DNA of 64,000 nucleotides from Mycobacterium sp. KBS0706 (GTDB lineage: Bacteria > Pseudomonadota > Alphaproteobacteria > DSM-16000 > Inquilinaceae): positions 1-64,000 of the forward strand of contig NZ_VCCH02000033.1 in the NCBI RefSeq assembly GCF_005938675.2, given 5' to 3'. Positions 1-8,389 of this stretch are shown here, piece after piece (the first letter of the stretch is position 1; every line of letters starts with the position of its first letter). Both the position numbers and the translations under genes were made by a program. The notes below the pieces were generated by a model. The model saw only the letters and a program-made list of their open reading frames with translations. It did no database searches and had not been told where the DNA came from.

Positions 1-331
1 AACATTCGACGCCGATCCGGGGTCAATCTTGTGCGCCGATTGACACTCTGTTGCCGCCTCACCGAGGCAGACGCGCTCGCCTGCATCCAGTTGCACCGCC
101 AGGCGCGTCGCCGTGGCGCGACCTGGGCGCCCGGTGGCCCGCGAGCGGTCGCCTATCTCGGGGGCCCGACCCAGGCGATCCGACACGTCATAGTCGCCCA
201 TGACGCCTCGATCCGTTTCCGCGCGCTCCGCCAGAGCCATCTTCGCCGAGACCGAGATCGCCCCGCGCCGCGGAACTTCGCCGGCGAGTCCTGACCTCGC
301 CATTTCCTCAGTCACACCAAGGAGCGTTGCC
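1..331. other. Start of window, no supported gene
   Basis: GC-rich stretch with short open frames only. A frame at 31-294 has no recognisable domain and no convincing ribosome binding site. I see nothing that can be called. It may be the edge of the same plasmid-like module that continues downstream. Confidence 0.4.
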
Positions 332-706
332 ATGGACCACACCCGGTCTGCATCGTCGCGACTTCGCCCGGACGACATCGTCAAAAACCCCGTGCTGGCG
401 CTTCCCTCGCTCCAACGGCTCCTCGATCTCCCCGCGCACACCCGCGCCGAGATCGAGGCTCTGCTCCGAGATCTCGCCTACGATGCCCGCATTCGTGCCG
501 AACAATCCTGGCGCACCCGCAAGGCGCCCACGGCTGCCTACTGGCACGTCATCGCCGTCTACTCCCGGCACATTGCCAGGGCCGTGAGTCCGGGTCGGCG
601 TAAGTCGTCGCGGCGACGGCCCGCGGCAGCTCCAGAAGGATCGAAGTCGGGCGCAGCTCAACCCCCCTCAGTTCTCCTCCCATTCCCGAAGAGGCCGGTG
701 CCATGA
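332..706 (+). CDS. Conserved hypothetical protein of the SSB-containing module
   Basis: A 124-residue protein of unknown function. The start at 332 is chosen because AAGGAG lies 8 bases upstream, although the frame is open further up. Residues 20-75 hold a hydrophobic helical segment with the pattern LPSLQRLLDLP, RAEIEALLRDL and a tryptophan-rich KAPTAAYWHVIAVYSRH. The C-terminal 45 residues are basic and proline-rich, probably disordered. Short proteins of this look sit beside ssb-like genes in alphaproteobacterial plasmids and integrative elements (family knowledge from memory, not searched). Its stop overlaps an ATG at 703, but the frame that follows is not convincing as a gene. Confidence 0.6.
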   Translation: MDHTRSASSRLRPDDIVKNPVLALPSLQRLLDLPAHTRAEIEALLRDLAYDARIRAEQSWRTRKAPTAAYWHVIAVYSRHIARAVSPGRRKSSRRRPAAAPEGSKSGAAQPPSVLLPFPKRPVP

Positions 707-1057
707 CCTGTCACCCCTGCAGCGTCGCGGCGCCAGACCGCGGGGCCCATGGACGGGACAGGATCCAAGGGTCGTCGCTCCAACTCTCGACATCGCCGGC
801 AGCCTGGACGCCGCGGACCCATTGTCGGAAGCACCCATCCAACCTGGCCTTCGGTCACCGATGGATCCAACTGCTGCGCCGGGCCGAGCGTCTCCCCGGG
901 ATGGAATTTCTCGCGACTGTCGCCTGGCAGAGCGGCCCGCTTCCTCGCGCAACCGGAATAACGGTTTCCGCCGTGCGGACCCTCCGCGATTCCGGTTGCG
1001 CGCGCGTTCCGCCCTGCCTCTTCGGCGCCATCGAAATACCAACCGAGGAGACCTCAA
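707..1057. other. Intergenic stretch upstream of ssb
   Basis: A long frame opens at 703 and runs through to 2430 in the frame of the gene at 1867, but it crosses the ssb gene in another frame and its translation here is rich in Arg, Pro and Ser without domain signal. I treat 707-1057 as non-coding leader. A clear Shine-Dalgarno (GAGGAG, about 1046-1051) belongs to ssb. Confidence 0.4.
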
Positions 1058-1444
1058 ATGTACGGCGAAGCCACCTTCAGCATCATCGGCAACGTCGGCC
1101 AGATCCGCCAGGCCGGCTCCACCCTCAAGGTCAGCCTCTGCGCCAACTACAGCCGCAAGGACAATCGCGGCAATTGGGCCGACGACCCCCACTGGAACAC
1201 CGTCACGGTCTTCCACGAGCCGACCCAGAAGTTCATCCGCGAATACGTCCGCAAGGGCGATATGGTCCGGGTCACCGGCGTCATGCGGGAAGGGCGGTAC
1301 GACAAGGACGGCGAGACAGTCTTCACCCACGACCTCATCTCCCTCCGCTTCTCCCGCCTCGGTCCCAAGCGCGAAGACAGCGAGGCCGAGCCGCAGCCGC
1401 CAGCCCCCGCCGGCGACGATCTCGACGACAAGATCCCCTTCTGA
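1058..1444 (+). CDS. ssb: Single-stranded DNA-binding protein, accessory copy
   Basis: A 128-residue OB-fold protein that should coat single-stranded DNA. The N-terminal 100 residues carry the SSB pattern of a glycine after the first strand (IGNVGQIR), conserved aromatic residues (WNTVTVFHEPTQKF) and the VRKGDMVRVTGVM strand. The C-terminus ends in DDLDDKIPF, the acidic tip through which SSB recruits repair and replication proteins. At 128 residues it is shorter than a typical chromosomal SSB (about 160-180), mainly through a short linker. With the unknown genes on both sides it looks like the SSB of a plasmid or ICE remnant rather than the housekeeping copy. Confidence 0.88.
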   Translation: MYGEATFSIIGNVGQIRQAGSTLKVSLCANYSRKDNRGNWADDPHWNTVTVFHEPTQKFIREYVRKGDMVRVTGVMREGRYDKDGETVFTHDLISLRFSRLGPKREDSEAEPQPPAPAGDDLDDKIPF

Positions 1445-1866
1445 ACGCGACCTCGATCGGGCGCCTTTTCCGGGAGGCGCCCATTCACTTTGCCCGTTCC
1501 GATAAAGCTTCCCGAGACCTCGTCTCCAGGACGTCGCTGCCGCGGCGCCTCCGCAGCCGGCCGTCCGCGGCCGGCCCGTCCGGAAACCTAAGGTTTCCCT
1601 TGGCGCCAGGGGCAGGCGCCGGCCTGCGGCCGTCTTGTCGACCCGGGCCTGGTCCTCGCCATCCTCCCCATGCTCGGCCTGCGGCCTCCGCGTGGGTCCG
1701 GGTGGCTCCGGCCTCGGGGCTTCGCCCGTCCCGCGTCCGACCCCTGAGAGGGCGCCAATTCCTTTCCTCGCCCCTTCGGCAGGCGCTTTCGGTGGCATGC
1801 GCCACCGAAGCTCTCAACAGGAAGGGGAGGGAAGGGGGCGCACCCGGCTTCAATGGAGATACCGCC
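1445..1866. other. Non-coding region with two hairpin-forming palindromes
   Basis: No gene is supported. Two inverted repeats stand out. Positions 1582-1598 read GGAAACCT-A-AGGTTTCC, an 8-bp perfect palindrome with a one-base centre. Positions 1788-1809 read TTCGGTGGC-ATGC-GCCACCGAA, a 9-bp stem with a 4-base loop. Neither is followed by a T-run, so they are not classical terminators. They could be protein-binding sites or RNA hairpins in the leader of the gene at 1867. Confidence 0.5.
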
Positions 1867-2430
1867 ATGCGCATCCCCACCCTCGGCGAGCCCCTGGTGC
1901 CCGAAGGTGCCGTAAAGGTCACCGATAAGGCGAGCGGCGCGGTCGCCTACCTGTTCACCAACGCCAGGGGACAGGCCTGCGCAATCGCCTTCCAGCGGCC
2001 GGGCGCCAGGCCTACCTGGTGCCACGCCTTCCCGTCTGCCAAGGCGCGCGAGGCCCGGATCCGCAGCTTGTTCGAAGCCTGCGCCCAGGCGATCGCGGCG
2101 AAGGCGGATCGCAAGGCCACGCGGCTCAAGCCGCACCGCCTGCAGCAAGGACACATCCTCTGCTCGATGTGGGGCTACGAGCAGACCAACGTCAACTTCT
2201 ACCAAGTCATCCGCCTGATCGGCCGAAACACGGTCGAGCTGCGGGAGCTCTGCCAGGTGATCCAGGGCGGCGAGCATTGGGCCACCGGCAAGGCCATGCC
2301 GAGCGACGAATTCAAAGGCGATTCCTTCACCCGACGCGTCCACGGCGGCAGCCAGTCCGTCCGCGTCAAATCGTACAGGTCAGCCACCCTTTGGGATGGC
2401 AAGGCGCTGGCCTGGACGGCCTATCACTGA
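1867..2430 (+). CDS. Conserved hypothetical protein of mobile-element type
   Basis: A 187-residue protein of unknown function. The start at 1867 has GGAGATACC just upstream; the same frame is open far upstream but overlaps ssb, so the longer version is rejected. The first 75 residues form a compact region with a TDKASGAVAYLF opening. The middle contains CSMWGYEQTNVNFYQVIRLIGRNTVELREL, and the C-terminus is basic with KSYRSATLWDGKALAWTAYH. I recall proteins of this shape beside antirestriction and SSB genes in alphaproteobacterial plasmids, but I cannot assign a function. Confidence 0.7.
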   Translation: MRIPTLGEPLVPEGAVKVTDKASGAVAYLFTNARGQACAIAFQRPGARPTWCHAFPSAKAREARIRSLFEACAQAIAAKADRKATRLKPHRLQQGHILCSMWGYEQTNVNFYQVIRLIGRNTVELRELCQVIQGGEHWATGKAMPSDEFKGDSFTRRVHGGSQSVRVKSYRSATLWDGKALAWTAYH

Positions 2431-2690
2431 CCGGCCCGATCGGGCCGGCCCTACATCATGGTGCCCGGACCAAGAGGACGATTGTCCACAGGGATCGAGG
2501 CGCGTTGCGCCGAGAGGGCGGAGGGGCAGGTTCGGCCCCAAGCCAAGGGAATGCCTCTCCGCCCGTTTCCCTGTGGGCAATCCGGCCCAGGTTGGCGATA
2601 TCCCGCTCACGGTTATTTCCGTAGCCTGACCCTGGGAATGTGCACAGACCCCGCCCGAGCAGACGTTCCGGACTCATCTTGTATTGTCCA

Positions 2691-2720
2691 TCATTTGGTG
2701 CCACACTATGCCTCAAATGA
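2691..2720 (+). promoter_or_regulatory. Inverted repeat upstream of the Xre antitoxin
   Basis: TCATTTG at 2691-2697 and CAAATGA at 2714-2720 form a 7-bp inverted repeat with a 16-base spacer, ending about 10 bases before the antitoxin start. TTGTAT/TTGTCC at 2679-2689 and CACTAT at 2704-2709 could be promoter boxes with poor spacing. The place fits an operator for autoregulation by the HTH antitoxin. The remainder of 2431-2690 holds no gene I can support. Confidence 0.45.
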
Positions 2721-2729
2721 GGTGAAGCC

Positions 2730-3167
2730 ATGACCTTTCTCGCTGAGACGCCGTCCGGCCGGAGGCCTCGGCCGCAGATCCAGACGTTTTCCAACGACGA
2801 GGACCGGACTCGGTTGACGCCGACGGCACTGACTGCCATCCGGAATCTCGCTGCCGCCTGGAACGCCACCGTAGACCAGATCGCTGCGTTGCTCGGCGTC
2901 TCGACCAGCACGTGGGATCGGATCCGGGCTGGATCGTGGCACCAGTCGCTGTCGCAGGACCAACTGACCCGCGTGTCCGCTCTCGTGGGCATCCACAAGG
3001 GTCTGCACCTCCTGTTCGCCGACGACATGGCCGATCGGTGGCCGCAGCTGCCGAATTCGGGCCCCCTGTTCGAAAACCTGACTCCGGTGGAGACAATGCG
3101 GGAAGGCGGCATCCCCGTGATGTTGGAAGTCCGCAGATATGTCGACGCCCTGCGCGGTGGCCTTTAA
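2730..3167 (+). CDS. Xre/MbcA/ParS-type antitoxin
   Basis: A 145-residue antitoxin of the RES-Xre toxin-antitoxin class. Residues about 47-68 form a helix-turn-helix (TVDQIAALLGVSTSTWDRIR). Residues 105-145 match the MbcA/ParS toxin-binding domain pattern, with PNSGPLF and a glycine pair before a final VRRYVDALRGG helix. GAGG precedes the ATG. The next gene, 32 bases on, is a RES-domain protein, the known partner. In this class the antitoxin neutralises the toxin and represses its own promoter; the inverted repeat upstream is a likely site. Confidence 0.88.
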   Translation: MTFLAETPSGRRPRPQIQTFSNDEDRTRLTPTALTAIRNLAAAWNATVDQIAALLGVSTSTWDRIRAGSWHQSLSQDQLTRVSALVGIHKGLHLLFADDMADRWPQLPNSGPLFENLTPVETMREGGIPVMLEVRRYVDALRGGL

Positions 3168-3199
3168 GCGTCCGCGCCCGTCACCGCTGGAGCAGATAG

Positions 3200-3895
3200 T
3201 TGCCGGACCCAACTTATCCAGTCGAGCGGCTCGCCCTTCAGCGGACCGTTCGACTGGTCTCTACCGCACGCCTTCGCGATCCCGTCCTTCTCCGTCTGGT
3301 AGACGCTGACCAACTGGATGACCTGGCCGAGATCGAAGGAGCGACGAGTGCCCGAATGGCGGCAAAACGGCATGGTGCGGAAGGGATCGCTGCCGACGAG
3401 TTTGTCGGGGTCCACCCCAATGCCAGCTTCATTAATGCAGCATTTGCCTATTTCAGGCCCCGAGAGCTGAACCGCTTCAATGGCCCGGGCCGGGGTGCCT
3501 GGTACGCCGCGTTCGAGACGTGCACATGCCTCCGCGAGGTGGTCTGGCACATCACGCGGGAGCTCGATCGCGTTCGCGACTACCGGGCCGTTGTCGAGTA
3601 TGCCGAACTGTTCGCCAGCTTCGCCGGCGAATTCATCGACATCCGCGGAGTGGACCCGCCTCCCGAGTGCCTCGATCCTGACCCGGCCGTCGGCTATCCT
3701 AATGGCAACGCCTTGGCCGATGCAGCCAGGGCCCGCGGCTACAACGGCATCATCTATCCGTCCGTCCGAGATCCCGAGGGCACATGCCTCGTAGCTTTGT
3801 GGCCCCACGCCGTGCAGTCCGTTGCACAAGGGGCCGTTTGGCGCGTGTCCTGGTCGGGCACCCCGGAACCGACGGTGGAAAGAGTGGCGGGCTAG
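3200..3895 (+). CDS. RES-domain toxin
   Basis: A 231-residue RES-family toxin. Characterised members deplete NAD+ (MbcT type) or ADP-ribosylate PRPP synthetase (ParT type). The conserved core is visible: arginine and aromatic pair near residues 98-102 (RGAWY), glutamates 106 and 113, and YPSVRDPEGTCLVALWP at 186-202 with Ser188. The start is a TTG at 3200: an in-frame TAG lies one codon upstream and GGAG sits at a fitting distance. It directly follows its antitoxin. Residue spacing looks intact, so it is probably functional. Confidence 0.85.
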   Translation: MPDPTYPVERLALQRTVRLVSTARLRDPVLLRLVDADQLDDLAEIEGATSARMAAKRHGAEGIAADEFVGVHPNASFINAAFAYFRPRELNRFNGPGRGAWYAAFETCTCLREVVWHITRELDRVRDYRAVVEYAELFASFAGEFIDIRGVDPPPECLDPDPAVGYPNGNALADAARARGYNGIIYPSVRDPEGTCLVALWPHAVQSVAQGAVWRVSWSGTPEPTVERVAG

Positions 3896-4146
3896 GAGGC
3901 GAGGCGGAAGCGCGCGTGTTTAACCTAGTGAAACAGAAATGGAGCGAGGCCATTTACGCCGTGCGCGGACTGCTCGCGCAAGACTGACGACACGATGACT
4001 GATGACTACCTGGCCAAGCGCCCCACGACGACCGATCTTGGTTTCCAGATTCGCGTGCGGCACAATCCGAGTGCGCATCACCGATGTTGACAAGGCGCCC
4101 GTGAACGCAGGCAACCACTCGATCGGTCCGACAGTGATGGAATAAT

Positions 4147-4884
4147 TTAGGGTTCGTCCACGCCTACAGAATCGGTTTGCTTCACACTGAGACGTGCGGT
4201 ACCCCAAGCAGGATCGTAAAGGGTGAATATTTGTAAGCGCTTCTTTTTTTCTCCGCATTCCATGTGCTTGGCCCGATCGAACGGTCCGCCGACTTCATGA
4301 TGAAACTTGCAACTTGGAATTTCGCACTGGTCAACCAGCTGATCCATCACTACTATGGATCCGTACTTCGAGGTATCGCTGCCTATTGGCTCGATTCCGA
4401 GGCCGGAGACTTCACCGTATACGCCACCTGTCCACGTGCATGTCCTTCTTCTTGAGCTATCAGTGGTTCGGCCGCATTGCGGGTTGAACATAATGTCACT
4501 GATCGAAGGCCCAAATGAATCAATTGGCCAAGCGTTTGTGTCGATAGGAGAGGATCCGTTTTCACCAAGGGCACCGGAAACCATCGACATAACCAATGGA
4601 CAAAAATGTTCTTTGATATTTTCGTTTTCTGCCGAACTTAGCGCTGGTTTAAGCGGAACTACGTTTTCAGACCTAGAAATATTAGAGGAACCGGACACTT
4701 GATTCCACGTTGGGAAATTGAAGTCCTCCGAGTAATTTGGTGAGGATGATGTGACGTCTGCGATTTTCTGTATTTTAGATACAATATCTAGGATATATCT
4801 CGCATTATTAATCTGATCAGCCGCCAATGCATAGGATATATGGCATGACGTCAAAGTAAGAACAGTCAAAACGATGATCTTCAC
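4147..4884 (-). CDS. Secreted cysteine-containing protein of unknown function
   Basis: A 245-residue protein that I do not recognise. Residues 1-22 form a signal peptide ending ALAADQ. The next 80 residues are rich in Ser and Asn. The C-terminal half carries six cysteines, including CGRTTDSSRRRTCTW and CEIPSCKFHHEVGG, suggesting disulfides in a periplasmic or exported domain. Base composition is clearly less GC-rich than the core genome, with many AT-ending codons, which points to foreign origin. It is tandem with, and on the same strand as, the secreted thiaminase-like gene at 5433-6692. The 250 bases before it (3896-4146) hold only short frames. Confidence 0.65.
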   Translation of the reverse strand: MKIIVLTVLTLTSCHISYALAADQINNARYILDIVSKIQKIADVTSSSPNYSEDFNFPTWNQVSGSSNISRSENVVPLKPALSSAENENIKEHFCPLVMSMVSGALGENGSSPIDTNAWPIDSFGPSISDIMFNPQCGRTTDSSRRRTCTWTGGVYGEVSGLGIEPIGSDTSKYGSIVVMDQLVDQCEIPSCKFHHEVGGPFDRAKHMECGEKKKRLQIFTLYDPAWGTARLSVKQTDSVGVDEP

Positions 4885-5432
4885 GCGACCAACTCCCGAT
4901 GACTGCTCAAGGCGCAGGCGCAGTTAGGGCTGTCAGGACGACTACCAAGTCTCAATGCCACTTCGAAACTAAAGCATTGCACTGTACTGCCGCTACCTGA
5001 CCGAGCGCGAGATTTCGATCTATTAGTATGCATCAGAATCGCAACCCCAAAAATACCATACATGCCGCTGCCGATCAATCTCGAGCTGCTCCGGTCTCCT
5101 TACCGGGAAAGGCCTGGGCGGCAGCCACATTTCGTTCCGTTGGCGAAGGTGATCTCGGTCCGGCCGTTGGGCACGATTGTGGGCGAGTTGGCGGTCAGTT
5201 AGGGACCCGAGATCGTGTGTACCGCGCACTGCTTCAGGGTAGCATCAGGCGAGGAAAGCAGGGCGATCTATCCCACTCAGTGCCTGGTGGCAGCGCCGCT
5301 GCTTTGCGGTGCTAGCCGCGAAGATGAGTGCCGCCTTGGCAAAACAACTGCGGGTAGCTCACACGAAATCAACTTTTCCTGGGTATATCCGCAATATTAA
5401 CAGCAGAATACGAGATTGGGTTAAAAGCTTTC
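4885..5432. other. Gap between two secreted-protein genes, with a possible broken ORF
   Basis: No intact gene. On the plus strand a frame from the ATG at 5062 runs to a TAA at 5398-5400, interrupted only by a TAG at 5200-5202. The part after the stop contains four cysteines and reads like protein (VCTAHCFRVASGEESRAIYPTQC). It could be the remains of a small gene or chance. Composition is intermediate between the AT-richer patch and the core. Confidence 0.3.
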
Positions 5433-6692
5433 TCAGTTAACCGGCAGTAACTTGTCAATATTATGACCAATATCTCGGAGGTGACGATTAAGATTACTAT
5501 CGGTCAACGGCGTTGCTCGATCAATTCTATTTCGAAGGTCAGTATATAGAGGAGCGGCTTCGAGAATCTCTGGGTCGGTATATGCCTCTTCGCGTGCCGG
5601 CAGGAGATAGCGGGGCGCGTCTCCCGAACCTATCGCCGGTACGAGCAGCATCCGGTATGTTTCCACCTCCATCATGAATCGGACAAATTTCTCCGCGTCC
5701 ATGCGAGTTGACGATGAAGCATTAGCGTCAACAATTAACATATCTACCCACGCGATCGGGCTGGATCCACGATCGGACATAGGCCATTCCGCGACTTGCA
5801 AATCACTGTGTTTAAGGCAATACTCGTCCTTGCGGCAAGACTGCATTGACTCAGACAGCGCATAGTACAACTGCTCAGAATAGCCAACATATACTCTGCC
5901 GGAGCCCCTGGCAAACTGTCTGGCGTAAAATCCTGTCCGATTGTGATAGTCTTCATCACGTCCCATACCGGGGCCGACGAGCAACAACGCTCTTTCGATT
6001 GCCCTCAAGGCCTCCGGATCAATCATTTCTGGATCGACGTGGGAAAGTGCCGCTTTCCCGTCGTTATAACGATCCATCAGCGCGTCAAGGTACAACTCGC
6101 CCAGCGTGGACTTACCCTTGAGGTCGATCAACAGCGAGCCTTCTCTTCTAGGGGACCGGCCGATAGATCGCTCCAAATCGGATAAGTTTCGGATCTTCGA
6201 GATTTCAGTATCTCCGGCGCGATACCATAGGAAATTTCCACATAGCCAATGTGGGATCCCGTATAACTGGTCCTCTGAGGTTTGCGCTATTTTTACTGCC
6301 CAAGGCACGAGCGGCCCCATTTGCTCCGCCCATCCGGAGGGCAGCAGTGCTGCCTTGTTGAGGCGAAGAAAATCGGCAAATAATACAGAGTCGACTTCAT
6401 ACACATCTGCCTTCTCATAGAGTATCCCCCTCCCATTAACTTCCTCGGAGTAGTAATTGGCATTTAGTGAAATCCGAAGGTCGATTTCTGGATTCAGCGC
6501 CTCGAATGTCTGTTCTATCGAAAAATACGCGCCCGAGGCATCAGGAATATACGGATAGAGAGAAGCGTGAAGAATGCGACGAGATGCCGATTGTGAGTTT
6601 TCTAGATTCTGAGAAACTGCTGGGCTCACGCCGCCAATTGTAACAACGGCAGCTATCATGCACACCAAGAGATAGCCATTCGACCGCTGCAT
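5433..6692 (-). CDS. Secreted thiamine pyridinylase (thiaminase I)-like protein
   Basis: A 419-residue exported protein with the fold of periplasmic binding proteins, most like thiaminase I, which cleaves thiamine by base exchange. Start chosen at 6692, where GGGGGAATGG precedes the ATG and a signal peptide follows (QRSNGYLLVCMIAAVV to AVSQ); an upstream in-frame start would add 27 unlikely residues. Visible family features are LYPYIPD near residue 45, ADVYEVDS, a GIPHWLCGNFLWY segment with Cys151 in the place of the catalytic nucleophile, and VGYSE with Glu273 in the place of the general base. The Cys-Glu spacing of about 122 is close to the spacing I recall in known enzymes. Otherwise it could be a solute-binding protein. 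Composition is less GC-rich than its surroundings. Confidence 0.6.
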   Translation of the reverse strand: MQRSNGYLLVCMIAAVVTIGGVSPAVSQNLENSQSASRRILHASLYPYIPDASGAYFSIEQTFEALNPEIDLRISLNANYYSEEVNGRGILYEKADVYEVDSVLFADFLRLNKAALLPSGWAEQMGPLVPWAVKIAQTSEDQLYGIPHWLCGNFLWYRAGDTEISKIRNLSDLERSIGRSPRREGSLLIDLKGKSTLGELYLDALMDRYNDGKAALSHVDPEMIDPEALRAIERALLLVGPGMGRDEDYHNRTGFYARQFARGSGRVYVGYSEQLYYALSESMQSCRKDEYCLKHSDLQVAEWPMSDRGSSPIAWVDMLIVDANASSSTRMDAEKFVRFMMEVETYRMLLVPAIGSGDAPRYLLPAREEAYTDPEILEAAPLYTDLRNRIDRATPLTDSNLNRHLRDIGHNIDKLLPVN

Positions 6693-7234
6693 TTTTCCAT
6701 TCCCCCGAAGTGAATGTGAAATCGTCGCGCTTATCCAAATAGCAAGTGGTGCTTGCATGACCGTCGCAGGCACATCGGATCGGACTACTTAAATCTGGAG
6801 TAAGCATCTGGCAAACCTCGCATCAATATCTCTGCGCGCACCACCTCTGCCGACTGTGAGCCATCAATACGGTGAATAATGGGCGATCTCGGATCTTTCC
6901 GCTGAGATATGCAATTCCTAGCTAAACCGGCTGAATTCTACCAGTCTTACGATTGATTGTAAATCGGCTTTCTTGGGGAACTAAATCCTCCTCCAAGTAC
7001 GGCGATCCGGGGAGAGAGCGCATGGGCTCTGGATTTGTCGCGTTGATTGTCTTGCTATGCGCTAGCGGTCGCCCGTTGCGAGCCACCTGCTATTCCGGCT
7101 ATCGTTCTCATCGGGCGTGTTCGAACGTGCCGTTTGGATGGGTCTCCGCTTCTCCCTGAGCTGCCGCGACGTCGAGAACTCGCTCGGCGGGGCTTGTCAC
7201 GCGGCGGGTTGGCGGCCAGGAGTGAGCAGGGTAG
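6693..7234. other. Gap between thiaminase-like gene and IS6 debris
   Basis: No gene supported. Composition changes from AT-richer (6800-7000) to GC-rich (after 7020), consistent with the boundary of a transferred segment. The frame that continues into the transposase fragment is open from 7047 but its first part has no recognisable domain. Confidence 0.4.
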
Positions 7235-7360
7235 GGGTGGGACCGCGCCCAACTACACCGGCTATCGCTTTCCGCCCGACGTGATCCAGCGGGCGGTCTG
7301 GATGTATCGGTGGTTCACGCTGAGCTATCTGGATGTTGGGGACCTGCTGGCCGAGCGCGG
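7235..7360 (+). pseudogene. IS6-family transposase, N-terminal fragment
   Basis: The translation NYTGYRFPPDVIQRAVWMYR followed by WFTLSYLDVGDLLAERG matches the N-terminus of IS6/IS240-type transposases (GYRFPPEVI, AVWLY, FTLSYRDVEDLLAERG in the family). The match stops at about 7360, where the reading frame runs without a stop into ABC-transporter sequence. Only about 40 residues of a protein usually near 230 remain, and the DDE core is missing. It marks an old insertion with deletion. Boundaries are approximate. Confidence 0.75.
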
Positions 7361-8263
7361 ACGCGGGTTGCAGGTGTTCTGGACCGTCACCCTGATCCTG
7401 GCGGCCCTCTGTGGTTGGGCCGCGTCATGCGCCGCCTCGAAATCCAGGGAGGGTAGGGGGATGAACGGCCTCGCCCTGCTCGGCCGCTATTTCGCGGCGT
7501 CGATCCGCAGCCAGATGCAGTATCCGGCTTCGGCGCTGATGCTGACCGTCGGGCAGTTGGCCGCGACCGCGATCGAGATGGTCTCGATCTGGGCGCTGTT
7601 CGACCGGTTCGGGGCGGTAAAGGGCTGGCGCTTCGGCGAGGTGATGTTCTTCTACGCCCTGATAAACATCAGCTTCTCCATCGCCGACTTCGTCACCCGC
7701 GGCTTCGACGTGTTCGGCACCGACTTCGTGCGCACCGGCGACTTCGACCGCCTGCTGCTCAGGCCGCGCTCGGCCACCCTGCAGCGGGTCGGCCACGACT
7801 TCCGCATCAGCCGGTTCGGACGCTTCCTGCAGGCGGCCTTCATCCTGGCGGTCGCCACCTCGTCTCTGTAGTTCGCTTGGACCCCGCAGGCCGTCGCCCT
7901 GGCCTGTGGAGGGTGGCCCGCGGCACCGCCTTCTTCGTCGCCCTCTTCGTCCTCCAGGCGGCCACGGCCTTCTGGACCATCGAGAGCCTCGAAGCCGTCA
8001 ACGCCCTCACCTATGGCGGCGCCTATGCGGGCCAGTTCCCGTTGGGGATCTACGCCTGCTGGTTCCGCGGCTTTCTGACCTTCGTCGTGCCGCTGGCCTG
8101 CATGGCGTACTACCCGGCGCTCGCCATCCTGGGTCGGGCCGATCCGCTCGGAGCGCCCGACTGGCTGCTGCCGGTCACGCCGGCCGCGGGCTTCGCCCTC
8201 CTGGCCCTCTCGTTCCTGGCCTGGCGGTACGGAGTGTCGAACTACATGTCGACCGGGAGCTGA
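7361..8263 (+). pseudogene. ABC-2 type permease remnants, disrupted
   Basis: From the ATG at 7461 (GGGAGGGTAGGGGG upstream) the frame encodes an ABC-2 family permease subunit: MNGLALLGRYFAASIRSQ, TM helices, and the loop FGTDFVRTGDFDRLLLRPR. It is cut by a TAG at 7869-7871. Homologous sequence continues (WTPQAVALA), then shifts frame near 7905 and resumes as FFVALFVLQAATAFWTIESLE, VNALTYGGAYAGQFPLGIY and SNYMSTGS, the normal end of the family. So one nonsense codon and one frameshift inactivate it. Residues before 7461 (LQVFWTVTLILAALCGW) look like the C-terminus of a companion permease, fused to the transposase fragment. Confidence 0.75.
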
Positions 8264-8389
8264 CCGGAATATCGCCGAGAGGAGAGTTCTGGTGCCACTC
8301 GTGCGAGATACGTGGGCCGGGGACGCGGAGAGCGACAAAGCCGGTTCGCCACGAATTCCGAGCGACGGGCGATAGCTAGCTGGCCGGCG

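Noticed and set aside
668..1798. Minus-strand 376-codon frame
   Set aside because: Antisense to ssb; Arg/Gly-rich shadow typical of GC-rich DNA.
703..1866. Long plus-strand frame continuous with the gene at 1867
   Set aside because: It overlaps the clear ssb gene in another frame, has no domain signal, and a good start exists at 1867.
3784..3987. 67-codon frame after the RES toxin
   Set aside because: Most of it overlaps the toxin gene; the C-terminal 25 residues look protein-like but are too short to call.
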